Below, one piece after another: positions 32,969-45,000 of a stretch of 64,000 nt of DNA (its first letter is position 1; each line of letters begins with the position of its first letter). The translations under genes were made by a program, and so were the position numbers. This stretch comes from a virus. The notes under the pieces are model-generated. The model saw only the letters and a list, made by a program, of their open reading frames with translations, was not told the origin of the DNA and did no database searches. The stretch lies in the IMG/VR virus record IMGVR_UViG_3300021963_007890, positions 1 through 64,000 of that record, one strand, 5' to 3'.

Positions 32969-35900
32969 ATGGCAACACTGAATGAACTTGGTAGAAATAG
33001 TGCTAGTATTACATATGGACCATTTACAACGGGACAAGACTACTGGCCTACATTAGCATTATTTGATCAATGGATTAAAAATGATGCGATGCAGGGTATT
33101 GTTACTGCCTCAAGTACAACAATTACAGGCGTAGGAACAATTTTCCTAACCCAACTAAGAGCCGGTGATGTAATTATGGTAGCAGGGCAGCTTAGAACTA
33201 TTGCTGCTGTTGCCTCTGATACATCTGCTACAGTTACAGCAGCATTTAATCCTGCGATTACAGTTGCAGCTACGATGTATCATATTAATAACACATTCGG
33301 TGGAAGTAATGGTGCTCTAGCAGGTACAGTGGCTATCAGTGTTAAGAACAGTACTAGCGGTGTTGTCAGTGTTACAGCAGGTTCAGCAACGGTTACGGGT
33401 GTAGGAACTTATTTCTTATCAGATTGTACTAATAGCGTAACTACAGCCGCAGTATCAGGAACAGTTGCAGTAGATACTAGTGGTAACGTCACTGGAACTG
33501 GAACTACCTTTGCTACAGGTGCTGATGGAGCAGCAAATAGATTACAACCAGGTGATAGTGTAATTATAGGTACATCATACCACGTAGTTGTTAGTGTAGC
33601 AAATGATACAACAGCAGTAGTTACTCCAGCACCGGCAGTTGCTATAGGTGCAGGAGCAAGTATAGCAAAAGCTCTCAATGGAGCATCTGGTAGACAAGTT
33701 ATCATTAATGGTAGAGTACGTAGTATTATTTCTATCACTAATAACAATCAACTGATATTAAATGCAGCACTAGACTTTACAGATAGTAATATTAAAATGA
33801 GAACCTTGCCTAGAGGCACAGTGAGCGTAGCAGCTGGGTCACAAGCAGTCACTGGTTCCGGCACAAACTTTAGCTGGGATTGTGTCTCCGGTGATCAAAT
33901 TTGGTTCGGCGATGAATTGAGAACTATGACATTTAGCTCAGGTGCTACTACATCAGCAACAATAACAGATTATACTGGATTCTCAGGAACTGCTATTAAC
34001 CAATTAAGACAGGCAGTGACAGGAATTCCTTTCTATCGTGACGATACATATTTTACCGGTTCGGGTTCTAATTATCTCAATGAACTACGTGTAAATGATG
34101 AATTAATGATTGACGGAACCAAAGTACAGGTTACAGCTATTATCAGTTCAACCAGTTTTAGAGTAGCTATGCCATTTACTCATACCTGTACAACTAGCAA
34201 TGTTTGGAAGTTGAAAAAATTACACGGCTATGTTATGGAAGGTACTAGGGAAGGTGCTGCGGCAGGTGGTAAATTAAGTATAGGTACAACTCTAGCAACA
34301 ACAGCTGGCTCAATTGCACTGGCAGGACAAACCACTATTGCTGTAGCCAGCACAGCCAGTATGACAGCTTTTGGTATAGTCAAGGTTGTAGGAGGAGGTG
34401 GCCCACCAGTAGCTCTAAACGGACAGGTTACTGCCTCTGGTAGTACTGTTAGCGGTGTTAATACATTGTTTACTACTCAGCTTCATATTGGTGCTGAAAT
34501 TGTAATTTCTGGACAATATGCTGTTGTCACAGCTATTACCAATGATGTTACACTTACAGTTGCCCAAACATTAACTGTAGGAGCACTTACACCCATTTAT
34601 AGACCACAACCTCTATATACTTACATTTTATCAATTGGAACTGGAGCTATTACAATAGGTACACCACTTAAAAATACTTTATATAGCACTGGTGTAGGAA
34701 CAGCAGCTCCTTTGATTTACACCCATGCTGCTAATACAGACTTTATTGAGTTTATATATAGTGCCCCTAATTATGCTGCTGATAATTTAACAGGTGGCGG
34801 TACAGCTACATTAAGTAATACCAGTTTAGATAGAAAATATTTTGGTATTAGATATTACCCACAACAACAAGGTGGTGGTTCGGGAACTGCTTTTGCAACA
34901 GCAGGTAGTGCTTATAATATAACAGTTTATGAACGTTGGGCAGCAGGTTATGCAAGTTCAAATGGGGTTGGTATTAACCAAGCAGATTTAAGTGGTGGTA
35001 CTCATGCATTGACTAACACAGCACCGAACTTTTACGGTCCAGATCTAACAAGTATGACACAGGTATCAGGTGGATTTTTATACTTGTTCGCTCATCCTCG
35101 CTATTTTGCCATTCAAGGTAAGACCTTTAGTAACGCACAACAGCGCTGGCTAGGCTGTATTGAATTTGAGCGTGCTCAACCAGAAGATACTGGAACTGGT
35201 CTTGGTTCAACAGCAGGTGTTACATTTAATGCTGGTGCTCCATTACAGTCCGCTGGTGGTACTGGTCAAAATATTCCTGCTCTTAATATTGCTCCATGGC
35301 CCTGTTTTGCCTATTTTAACGGTGAAAGATTCCCAATAGGTGGATCACAACAACCAACACTACCTGTGAGTCAGACACACGGTGTACACGGTATGTTATT
35401 TGCTGTACCTAGGGTTCGTTGCTCAACAGGTGATTTAACTGGACTAAATGCTCATATATATACCGCTTGTACCATTACTACGGGTGCATGGGGTCATATG
35501 ATCGAGTTTATAGGATCTGGTGCTTATCAGTCAGCAGGTACACCTGCACTAGGTGCTCTAGGTGCGCAGGCAGCAGGTGCTGTTCCTCAATTACACATGG
35601 GTCAGATTGTCCCTGTATATACAAACGTCTATAATAGTAAGAGATTTATGTTTAGTCCGGTAGTAGTATTAGGACCAAAATATGATCCAGATATCCGTGG
35701 TAGAATTTATGGTTTGAAGGTTATTCCAAGTGCTTTAGGTACATTAATGGATACTGTTAGCGTTACGATTGACAGCAACTTCTTCTATAATGCCGCAGGT
35801 ACGGCCACTGACCATTGGGTATTAACAGCATCAGTTAACACTGTTCAATTCTCACTGGCTGGAACTTCAGTATCGCAGCAATTTAGGTCATTAGAAGTTA

Positions 35901-35971
35901 ACACCACACCTGGTGCTAACCAAAATAATACTTCAGCTGCTAACAACTTTAGATTCGCTTTACCGGCCTAA
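32969..35971 (+). CDS. virion protein with ~6 beta-repeat modules (1000 aa)
   Basis: The N-terminal ~580 residues hold about six copies of a beta module with consensus G..TV.G.GT.F...L..GD.I...G....V..I..DT..TV. Examples are STTITGVGTIFLTQLRAGD, SQAVTGSGTNFSW and STVSGVNTLFTTQLHIG. The remainder is a beta-rich domain with FLYLFAHPRYFAIQGKTF, QRWLGCIEFERAQPEDTG and PCFAYFNGERFPIGG. One copy of the same repeat occurs in the 49785 protein. No catalytic motif is seen. It starts with a good ribosome-binding site and ends before a strong terminator. Probably a tail-associated adhesin or structural protein. Confidence 0.7.
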   Translation: MATLNELGRNSASITYGPFTTGQDYWPTLALFDQWIKNDAMQGIVTASSTTITGVGTIFLTQLRAGDVIMVAGQLRTIAAVASDTSATVTAAFNPAITVAATMYHINNTFGGSNGALAGTVAISVKNSTSGVVSVTAGSATVTGVGTYFLSDCTNSVTTAAVSGTVAVDTSGNVTGTGTTFATGADGAANRLQPGDSVIIGTSYHVVVSVANDTTAVVTPAPAVAIGAGASIAKALNGASGRQVIINGRVRSIISITNNNQLILNAALDFTDSNIKMRTLPRGTVSVAAGSQAVTGSGTNFSWDCVSGDQIWFGDELRTMTFSSGATTSATITDYTGFSGTAINQLRQAVTGIPFYRDDTYFTGSGSNYLNELRVNDELMIDGTKVQVTAIISSTSFRVAMPFTHTCTTSNVWKLKKLHGYVMEGTREGAAAGGKLSIGTTLATTAGSIALAGQTTIAVASTASMTAFGIVKVVGGGGPPVALNGQVTASGSTVSGVNTLFTTQLHIGAEIVISGQYAVVTAITNDVTLTVAQTLTVGALTPIYRPQPLYTYILSIGTGAITIGTPLKNTLYSTGVGTAAPLIYTHAANTDFIEFIYSAPNYAADNLTGGGTATLSNTSLDRKYFGIRYYPQQQGGGSGTAFATAGSAYNITVYERWAAGYASSNGVGINQADLSGGTHALTNTAPNFYGPDLTSMTQVSGGFLYLFAHPRYFAIQGKTFSNAQQRWLGCIEFERAQPEDTGTGLGSTAGVTFNAGAPLQSAGGTGQNIPALNIAPWPCFAYFNGERFPIGGSQQPTLPVSQTHGVHGMLFAVPRVRCSTGDLTGLNAHIYTACTITTGAWGHMIEFIGSGAYQSAGTPALGALGAQAAGAVPQLHMGQIVPVYTNVYNSKRFMFSPVVVLGPKYDPDIRGRIYGLKVIPSALGTLMDTVSVTIDSNFFYNAAGTATDHWVLTASVNTVQFSLAGTSVSQQFRSLEVNTTPGANQNNTSAANNFRFALPA

Positions 35972-35989
35972 AGTTTATAGACCTATTAA

Positions 35990-36020
35990 AAATACCCGTT
36001 CAAGTAACGGGTATTTTTTT
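35990..36020 (+). terminator. rho-independent terminator
   Basis: An AAATACCCGTT / AACGGGTATTT stem (11 bp) with loop CAAGT is followed by a T-run. It ends the 32969 transcript immediately before the next gene's late-type box. Confidence 0.9.
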
Positions 36021-36022
36021 GA

Positions 36023-36029
36023 CTAAATA
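36023..36029 (+). promoter_or_regulatory. late-promoter-like box (CTAAATA) 8 bases from ATG
   Basis: CTAAATA ends eight bases before the giant gene ATG at 36038, directly after the terminator T-run. No Shine-Dalgarno, so a near-leaderless start is likely. Confidence 0.6.
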
Positions 36030-36037
36030 TTGAAATT

Positions 36038-39000
36038 ATGCCTGCGACTGTATTCCCTGCTACTGGTTATTCTGTAAGAATAAGTGCTACTGATGATATA
36101 ACCAGTAACGCAGCGGCTTGGTATCTCAATGATTTAAATCAACTGACAACTACAGTCAACACTGCCACAAATAAAACTTTTTATTTTGAAAATGATGTTG
36201 CTACAATTGGCACATTTACTGAAGTTAGGATTTATACATCAAGTACTGTACAGGTCAATTACGATTTAACAACGTACAATATTATATCTAACGATGAAAG
36301 CACAAGTAATTTCATACCTTATTATACTAATGAGCTTAATTTACTTACTTCTATAAGAAATTCACCGCAGATTAGAACTTTTTTTATTAATAATTATAAT
36401 AACATAAATTTAGGTAATTTTGTAAGAGTTAGAATTACAGGCCCATTATATTCAGAAGAAATCGATGTAATAAGAAAAACTAATACCAGTTTTACCATAG
36501 CACTACCCTCTAATTGGCCAGCAAACAGTACAGGATTTACAGTTAGTTTAGGGAGATATGATTTTGTCCCTACCAACCCTTACAGTCAGGTTATATCTGT
36601 AACTAGTAGTACTAGTAGATCATTTAATTTAACAAAGCCTGTAGGTTTTCCAGAAGTTGGTGCTGCAATATATGCGATCATTCCTAGCGGAGCTTATTCT
36701 ATAAGTGATCCAGTTGGTGTTAATGCTAGACTAGATTCTGCATCTTTGAATAAAAATATAGGGAAAATAAATCAACCAGTCGGTATCAATCCTACTTTGT
36801 CGATATTTAAAGGTATAAAAGTAGAACTAAAAAATGATCAAACTAAAAACACTTTTGCATCAACAAAAGTGCCTTTGATTGTAAAAGATCCTACTATTAT
36901 TCCCAGCAGACAGATCACAGTTTCAACCTCAAGTATAATACAATATATAGATTATCCTATAAGAATAACAGGCAGTGACCTTGCTAGAAACTTTGATCTG
37001 TCATGGTACATAAAAGACGAAAATACATTATCTTTAATTTTATCAACATCAAATAGTGTTACCTATAGCTTTGTTAACCCAAATGACCCTTTTAGGTTAG
37101 GAACCTATACTAAGGCTAAATTAATTGGACAATCTTATGAAAAGGTAATAGATGTTGTAACAAATACTAATAATTCTATTACTGTTTTAAAGCTACCTGA
37201 ATTTCCTTTATTGAGTCAACTCAGTGTGTATCTAGGTAATCCAATTGTGGTTACAAATACAACTTTAACTGACTCAAATCAGGTTCCTGTAATTCGGCAA
37301 TTTAAGTCACCTGCGGTTGAATCAAAATCAAATTTACCTTCTGCTCTCATCAATAAATCTGGCATAAAAATTGCAGGTGAAAATACAAGATTTAGATCAG
37401 AACAGATTAGACAACAAAGTCTTCTTCGTGAACCCATTACTGTTCCCGCAAGAACTGTAACCTATACAAATTTTACCAATACTGTTTATTCTGATCTAAT
37501 AAGAGTAACTGGTCGTTCTGGTATAACCAGCAATGCTTCGACTTATTATGTTTTTGAATCTAATCAATTAATAGTAACAAGAACTACTAGCAATTTCGTC
37601 ACACTATTTTTTGTTAATCCCAATAACAACCAGTCAATTGGTCCTGTTTCAACCGTGAGATTGTTAGGCCCAAGATTTGAAGCAACGGTCAGTGTTCAAA
37701 GTTATACTAATGATAGCGTAACTATAGCAGACATTTTTAAATTTTATGATATACAAAGTCAAAATCCTTTTGGGGATTTGTTTATACGATTAGGCGTAAA
37801 TTTTGTAGACAGAACTGTCGGTTACACAAATACAAACCAAATAGGTCAGATAAATTTATTTAAAACTAATGCTATAACAGGCGTTTCTCACTCATTGAGT
37901 GTACCTAAACTTACATCAAGTATAGTTTTGCGTGATACTAGAATAAGATTTACTCATACTGATTTTAGAACAGTTTCTAAAGTAATAGGTGAATCAAGAA
38001 TATTTAGAATTGAGCAAACTCAAAAAACTCAAATACAAATCAAAGAGCCAATCGTTCTACCGTCGAGAACAATTACTTCATCAACCTTTACAACTACGAT
38101 ATTTTCTGATTTAATACGTATAACTGGAAATACAGGTATTAGTAATAATTTTAATAATTATTATATCTACGAAAATAACCAAATAACATTTACAAGATCG
38201 ACATCTAGTTCTGTAACATTATTTTTTAATAATAACAACCAAAACTTTGGTAATATATTAATTGCTAGATTAATCAGTCCTGCGTTTGATATTACAATAA
38301 ATGTTCAGTCATATACTAATAATAGTATCACAGTTGCTAACATATTTGGATTTGGTGATTCTCAGTCTCAAAATACAATTAACGATTTATATGTAAGATT
38401 AGGTATAAATTTCCTAGATAAAACATCAACACTTTCAGATGCAGGACGAGTGGCTCTGATAAATCCGTTAAAGATTCCCGTTGCTTTAAGCTCTAGAGTT
38501 GATCAGGTTGGAAAAACAAAATTAAAAGATAGTAATTTTTCTACAATAGAGATACCTAGAGTCAGTACATATAAAAATGTAACAAGTCTCAGAGATACTA
38601 TATCATATACTCCACAGCCTATAAGTATACCGGCATCAACGGCAACTATATATAGTCCATTAATAGATATTACTGGTAAAGTTGAATCAACTAGTTCTTT
38701 TATTTCATACTATATAAATGAAGAAAATAGTTTCAGGACTTTTACAACTACAACAAGTACAATAACTTTATTATATTCAGGTTTTAATGTATGGACACCC
38801 AATCCTACAGTAATAAAATTATTTGCTTATCAAACGATTGATAATATAGAAAGCCTACGTTACGAAACTACACTACCAATTTTGGCTATCACTAGTCAAA
38901 GCGTTACAATAAATTGGGTTAGAGACAATTACAAATTAAGGGCACAGTTAGGTCGTACAATAAGTTTTTCAAGCGGAACTTATGCCAACTATTATACAAG

Positions 39001-42000
39001 TGGATTGGCAGTGGCCAACATTACAACACCTAATTACAGAGCCACTAGTCAACAGGTTTTTTCTATAGGAACTTCAGGAAAGTTACAAACGCAGTCTCCT
39101 AAATTGTCAACTAGTATTACACCATTGGCAGTAAGCAGATTTAAACAAGAGATAGTTATAAAAGGTGAAGGGAGAACTTTTGCTCAACGTAGCACCATTG
39201 TTACAACATCGACTAATTTAATATTAGATCCGTTTCCAATATATATCTATGGAAATTCTCTAACTACAAGCACGGCTGTAAAATGGTATTATAATGAAGA
39301 AAATATTTTAGGAACATTTAATTCTACTTCAACATTAATTACCTTGTATTTTGGTGTGTTACCAATTTATCAACAATCCACTGCACCTTTTATAAAATTG
39401 TTTGCTCCTAATGGTGGATTTGAAAATATATACCCTGTAGTAACATCTACTATAGATAGTGTAACCATACAAAGTATAGGAATATTTCCTAGCATAAGCG
39501 GCATGTACTTTAATTGGGCAAGAACAAGACAGACAGAAACCTACAGATATAGTGATGTTGGACATACTCCGCAACTGAACTCTCAAACTTTTAGACAATT
39601 CCAAGATCCTAACACAAATAAAATATATTCAAGTTTTACCAGCACCGAACAAGGCTGGGTAGTATACGACAGACGTGTAACTGATATTGCCTATGTAGGT
39701 ACATCCACTGAGCTTATATTAAATGCTCCTATTATTATACCAGAACAAGGTACATTTGCCAAAATTCAGTATGTTAACAGTAATTACTATGAAAGTGTAG
39801 TTAATAGGCGGGCGATAAGATTTAATGGTTCAGATACATCAATACAATTTTCTGCTAGCACAGTAATAGGAATACCACAAACTACAAGAACTCCTATAAT
39901 GGCTGAGGCCTGGATAAACTTAGATGCAGCAGAAGGCTGTATTATAATGAGTGAGGAATATTCAGGAGGTGCTGATCCAATAAATCTTACACTGGCAGTA
40001 GGAGGTAGTGCCCCTACATCTCCAGGTACACAGGTTTGGTTTGGATTTTATGATGGTGTTAGTTGGACCTACGCTCTAACGAATAAATCATTGCTCGCAG
40101 GACAATGGTATCATGTTGCTGGACAATTTGATGGAACTCAAATAAAGATATACATTAATGGGTATCAAGATGGTACTGTAGTTACACCAGCAGGTGGTTG
40201 GCATCAGCCTGGGGCAATAACTAGTTTTTTCATTGGACGCAGATGGGACACATTTCCAGGAGATGGACAAAGACCTTTCTTTAAAGGATTGATATATCAA
40301 GCTAGAATAGTTATGGGACAACTTGTTTATACAAAGGATTTTGTTCCACCTTTGAATACTCGTGTTGGAGAAAACTCAGGAGGCACAAGATTTTTAGCCT
40401 GTTCTGTGCCTATAAGTCAACCTCAGTTATATGTTGAATTTCCTAGAACAGGAAACTATACAGTCAACGGCGCTATCCGTGCAGATGCGGCAACTATTCC
40501 TCCTCGTTATGTATATGATGCATACCCTGAGGAAATATATGAGATAAACAGCGCAACTTCTACAAGGATATACCTTAAAGGAAATATAGCATATAGACCT
40601 ATTGTTAACACAGAATATCTAAGAGATAATTTATTTGATAGACCAATTAATAGGTTTGATATATATTTTCTAGGAATAAGTAAAAATTATCCTGTAATAA
40701 AATCTAGTTCTACTAATGTAACCACATCTATTACTATAGGATCTTTGAGACAATCTATTCCAAAACTAGCTTATGGGATAGAAATACCGCAGGTCGGTAA
40801 GGCAGCAAGTATACCTAAATTACGTGAAACTCTAGGATTTTTTAGCAAATCAATTAGCAGTATCACGTCTTCAACTCAATTAGTTTTTAATCCTACACCA
40901 TTGCCAGTTTATGGAATTACAAGATCAACATCAACATTTGTTTCATATTACATCAATGAAACTAATACTATTCAGGTTTTACCGGTAGGATCAGCATTTA
41001 CAACTTTATACTTGGGCAACAATCCAGAATACTTTAGAGTGTTGGGAACTGTTATTAGAATTGTCAATCCTAACGTAGGTTATGATCGTCAATTCAACAT
41101 TGTAAGCTCTACATTAGAAACAGTTACAATAGCTTTTGCCAACGACCTTCCTAGTGTTAGCGGAATGTTACTGTATTACGGTAGTGTACAAACCAGTTAT
41201 CCTAGTGTAAATTACACAGACAGTAATATGGTTGGGAAGATTAGCAAAAATACTGTAGGTGCTTCCTTTATTGAAATTAGACCTGATCAAGCAGGAGCTG
41301 TTAAGCAAAGTATTTTGGTTAAATCAGATAATATTAGGTTTACTCAAAGTCAACTTGAAAAGAAATTTACGCAACTAAGGGGCGGTATTGAAGTTCCAAA
41401 AACCCAGAGATTATCTACAGTAACTAAAGTAGGTGATCCGGGTATATATCAAAATCCAACCTATACGGTTTCAACTAGTTCTGAGTTATTATTTTATAAC
41501 ACAGTTAATATAACAGGAAGACTAGCATCAACATCTAGTTTTATTACCTATTATACATATGAAAATAACACGATTAGAACATTCACTACTTCTAGTGTCC
41601 AAAAAGTTTTTTATTTAAGTGAATATGTAAGAACTGATTTAGGGTTAAGTCATATAAGATTACAAAATTATAGATTTGACAGCGGTGTAGATAATCTTAT
41701 ATTTGATAGAATTTTTCCAATAACATCTCTTTCTTCAAGCAGTGTAACCTTTAACTTTGTAGGAGATTTACCTGAAGGTAGTTATCGTGGATCTCTAGGT
41801 AGATATATCACTTCATACAACCAGATATTTTCAGGAACCAATAGTGTTTCATTACTAGGTATATATAGAACACCTGTTGTAGGATCTTATCAGACTCCTG
41901 GAATCAGTCAAATTGAAAAGAGGCTGATTGTGCTTAGAGATTTTGTGCCAAGTATTTCTACAGGGATGATGGGACAAAGCACTAAAATAAAGCTAGCAGG

Positions 42001-45000
42001 TGATAGATCTTATAGTAATCCAATTGTTATATCAACATCTAATAGCAGTTTACTTTTCTTAGATCCTGTTAACATATCTGGTAGATCAGGTACTACTAGT
42101 AATTTTGTCACAGTCTACATTAGAGAAGAAGAAATAGTTCGCACGTTTGCCAGCACCAGTGCAAATATTACCTTATATTTTGATAGGCCTATTCAGGTAA
42201 CCGGCGATTATACAGTTGCTAGGTTAACTAATTTTGTTGATTATAATTATACCGCCACCATTGTCAGTGTTACTAACCAAAGCGTTACTATTGTCAATCC
42301 TAATGCGCCTATTATTCCTAACAGCGGTATAACAGTATATCTTGGTAAAATATGGCCAGGAGAACAATTCCGTAGGATCACCTATGATAGTGCTCTACAA
42401 ATACCAGGCATTAATAGATTCAGAATGCCTAATACCTTGCCATCTGTTGGTATGAGCACTATAGAAATTCCATCAGGCATTGGCAAATTAACTACTGCTA
42501 CTCCTTTAAGATATATTTCTAACATTAATAGATTTACAATAAATCAAATTCGTGTTGTAACTAGCTTAAGATCTGAAAAAAATGCCGAACCACAAAGAAC
42601 TAGAACAGTAACAACAGCATCAAGCATATCATACGATCCTTATGCTTACAGAATTTATGGAACAAACCTTAGTACCAGCACAGCAGTTAAATGGTATTAC
42701 AATGAAGAAAATATTTTAACTACATTCTTTACCACATCAACTACATTAATTTTAAATTTAGGTATTTTGCCATTGAGCTTACAGGCGCAATCAAGAAATA
42801 CACACATAAAATTAACAAATGGTATAGGATATGATGAACAATTTACAATTACAAATTATACGGCAGAAACAGTGTCAATTAATATGCCTATTAATTTGCC
42901 AAGTATATCTTCTTTAACCTTATATTTCGGTTCATTAAGATCGTTTGAAACGGTGGTATGGTCTGATAATAGCCAAATAGCAAAGTTTAATTATAAATGG
43001 ACAAATTGGTTCTCACAAAACCAACAAGATAGAGGAGTCCTAAGTAGACAAGTTGTTTCTTTAAAATCGGTTATTGATCAAACCAAACTTAGTCTCATAC
43101 AAAAGCCTGTAAATTATTTAAAGAGCAGTATAGAAGTTCCTAATACAGCTAAAGTCACTGCTCCCATAATCATTAAGGAAGTAGGTAGGTATACCCCACG
43201 CACAATTAGCATAACAACTGCACAAAATATCTTGTATGTTGGACCCTTTGATGCTACGGGTAGAATAGGTAGTACTAGTAGTTTTGTAACAAACTATATA
43301 TTCGATACCGAATTATTAACAACTTCCATTTATACTGGATCTATTGTTACTCTGTTCTTCAGTAATTATTATGCTCAACCAAGTGAAGGTTTTAATACAG
43401 TTAGAGTACAAGGTATAAACGGTCTACAGGAAGCTGTTGATTTTGACTTGACATTGCCTATCACAACTTTAACTAATTATTCTGTAAGTTTTAATATAAA
43501 AGGTCTACCTTTCTCTAGCAGATATAAAATATTCCTTGGTAGGCCTATAGTAACAACTTCTGTATCAGTCAGCGACAGTAACCGAGTAGAATCAATTAAT
43601 AGAGTTAAAAATTATCAAGGATTTAGTGCGGTAGAAACACCAAGAATAAGTCAACTCAACAAGAGCTCAATAGTAGTTAAAGATTTTACTAATAATATAC
43701 GTTTAGGACAGGCTAAGTCCTTGACTAAAATAGCAGGTGATAGGTCTTATAGTGTATCTACATCAACTATTGTATTTTCGACACAGACTATATATCAAGA
43801 TCCGGTACCAATTACAGGAATTAATAGGTCACAGACTAACTTTGTCCAAACCTACATTAATGATCAAGATTTAGTTAATATCAGTTATAATACCAGTTCT
43901 ATTATTACACTATTCTTGGCACAAGGTATTCAATATACTGGTCAGGCAACAACAGTTAAGATAGTAAGGTATAGTTCCGGATCTTATGTAAACAATAGAT
44001 TTACAATAACCAATACTGAGTTCGAATCTGATTATCCTATTATTAGCTATTCTACAAACACAATAACCATTAATGCAGGTTTGAATAGCTTCATTGATTA
44101 TCTTAGACCTCTTGCAGCCTATGTAGGTCAACCCTTTACGACTTCCAGTGCTATAAGATATACTAACACTAGCACATTGGCTGTGGCAGTGGCTGGATAT
44201 AAGCCAACTATAGGAATCACCGGATTCGCTATAAGCACTATAACAGCAAAAGTATCTAGTGGTCTAGTTATTAAAGGATTGCCTAGCTCTCTTAAAGTTG
44301 AAAACTTTAAACCTAAATCTACTGCGGTTGTAAAGTCATTTGCTGATAATATTAAAACAGGGCGTGCTGTAACTATTCCTACAGTAAGAGATGGATATTA
44401 TCCTAATTTAACATCTAGAACAAGAACAGTAACTACGAACACAACCATAGTCTACGATGCTCAGATTTTTAGAATTTATGGTACCAATTTATCTACTAGC
44501 ACCTTTGTAAACAATTATATATTTGAAAATGATATCGTTACAACCTACACACAGAGTACATCTACTATTACATTATTTGTCGGTAGTCTTCCTATAATAG
44601 CACCGGCTCAAGGACTATATGTAAGAATAACAGATTTAGGCAGTTTCAATACTGTTACACAGGTATTAAGCAGAGGATCGGGGCATGTAGTAATCAATAC
44701 TCCAGACAATTTGCCTAGCATCAGTAATTTATATCTATACCTAGGCGCGATGACCAATGTAGAGACTATTGCCTATTCAGATACAAATTATACAGAATTA
44801 AATTTATTCAACGATATTACCGCAGGTATTGCCTATAGAAAAGATCAAATAACTTATCCTACATTTGTCCCTAGAGCCTATTCGTTTACAGGCACTACTA
44901 CAGCATTGACCCTGGGATTCAGTTATCTACAAGGGCAACAATCATTTACAACACCTGGTACTTATTATTGGACAGCACCTCCTGGTGTTACACAAGTCAG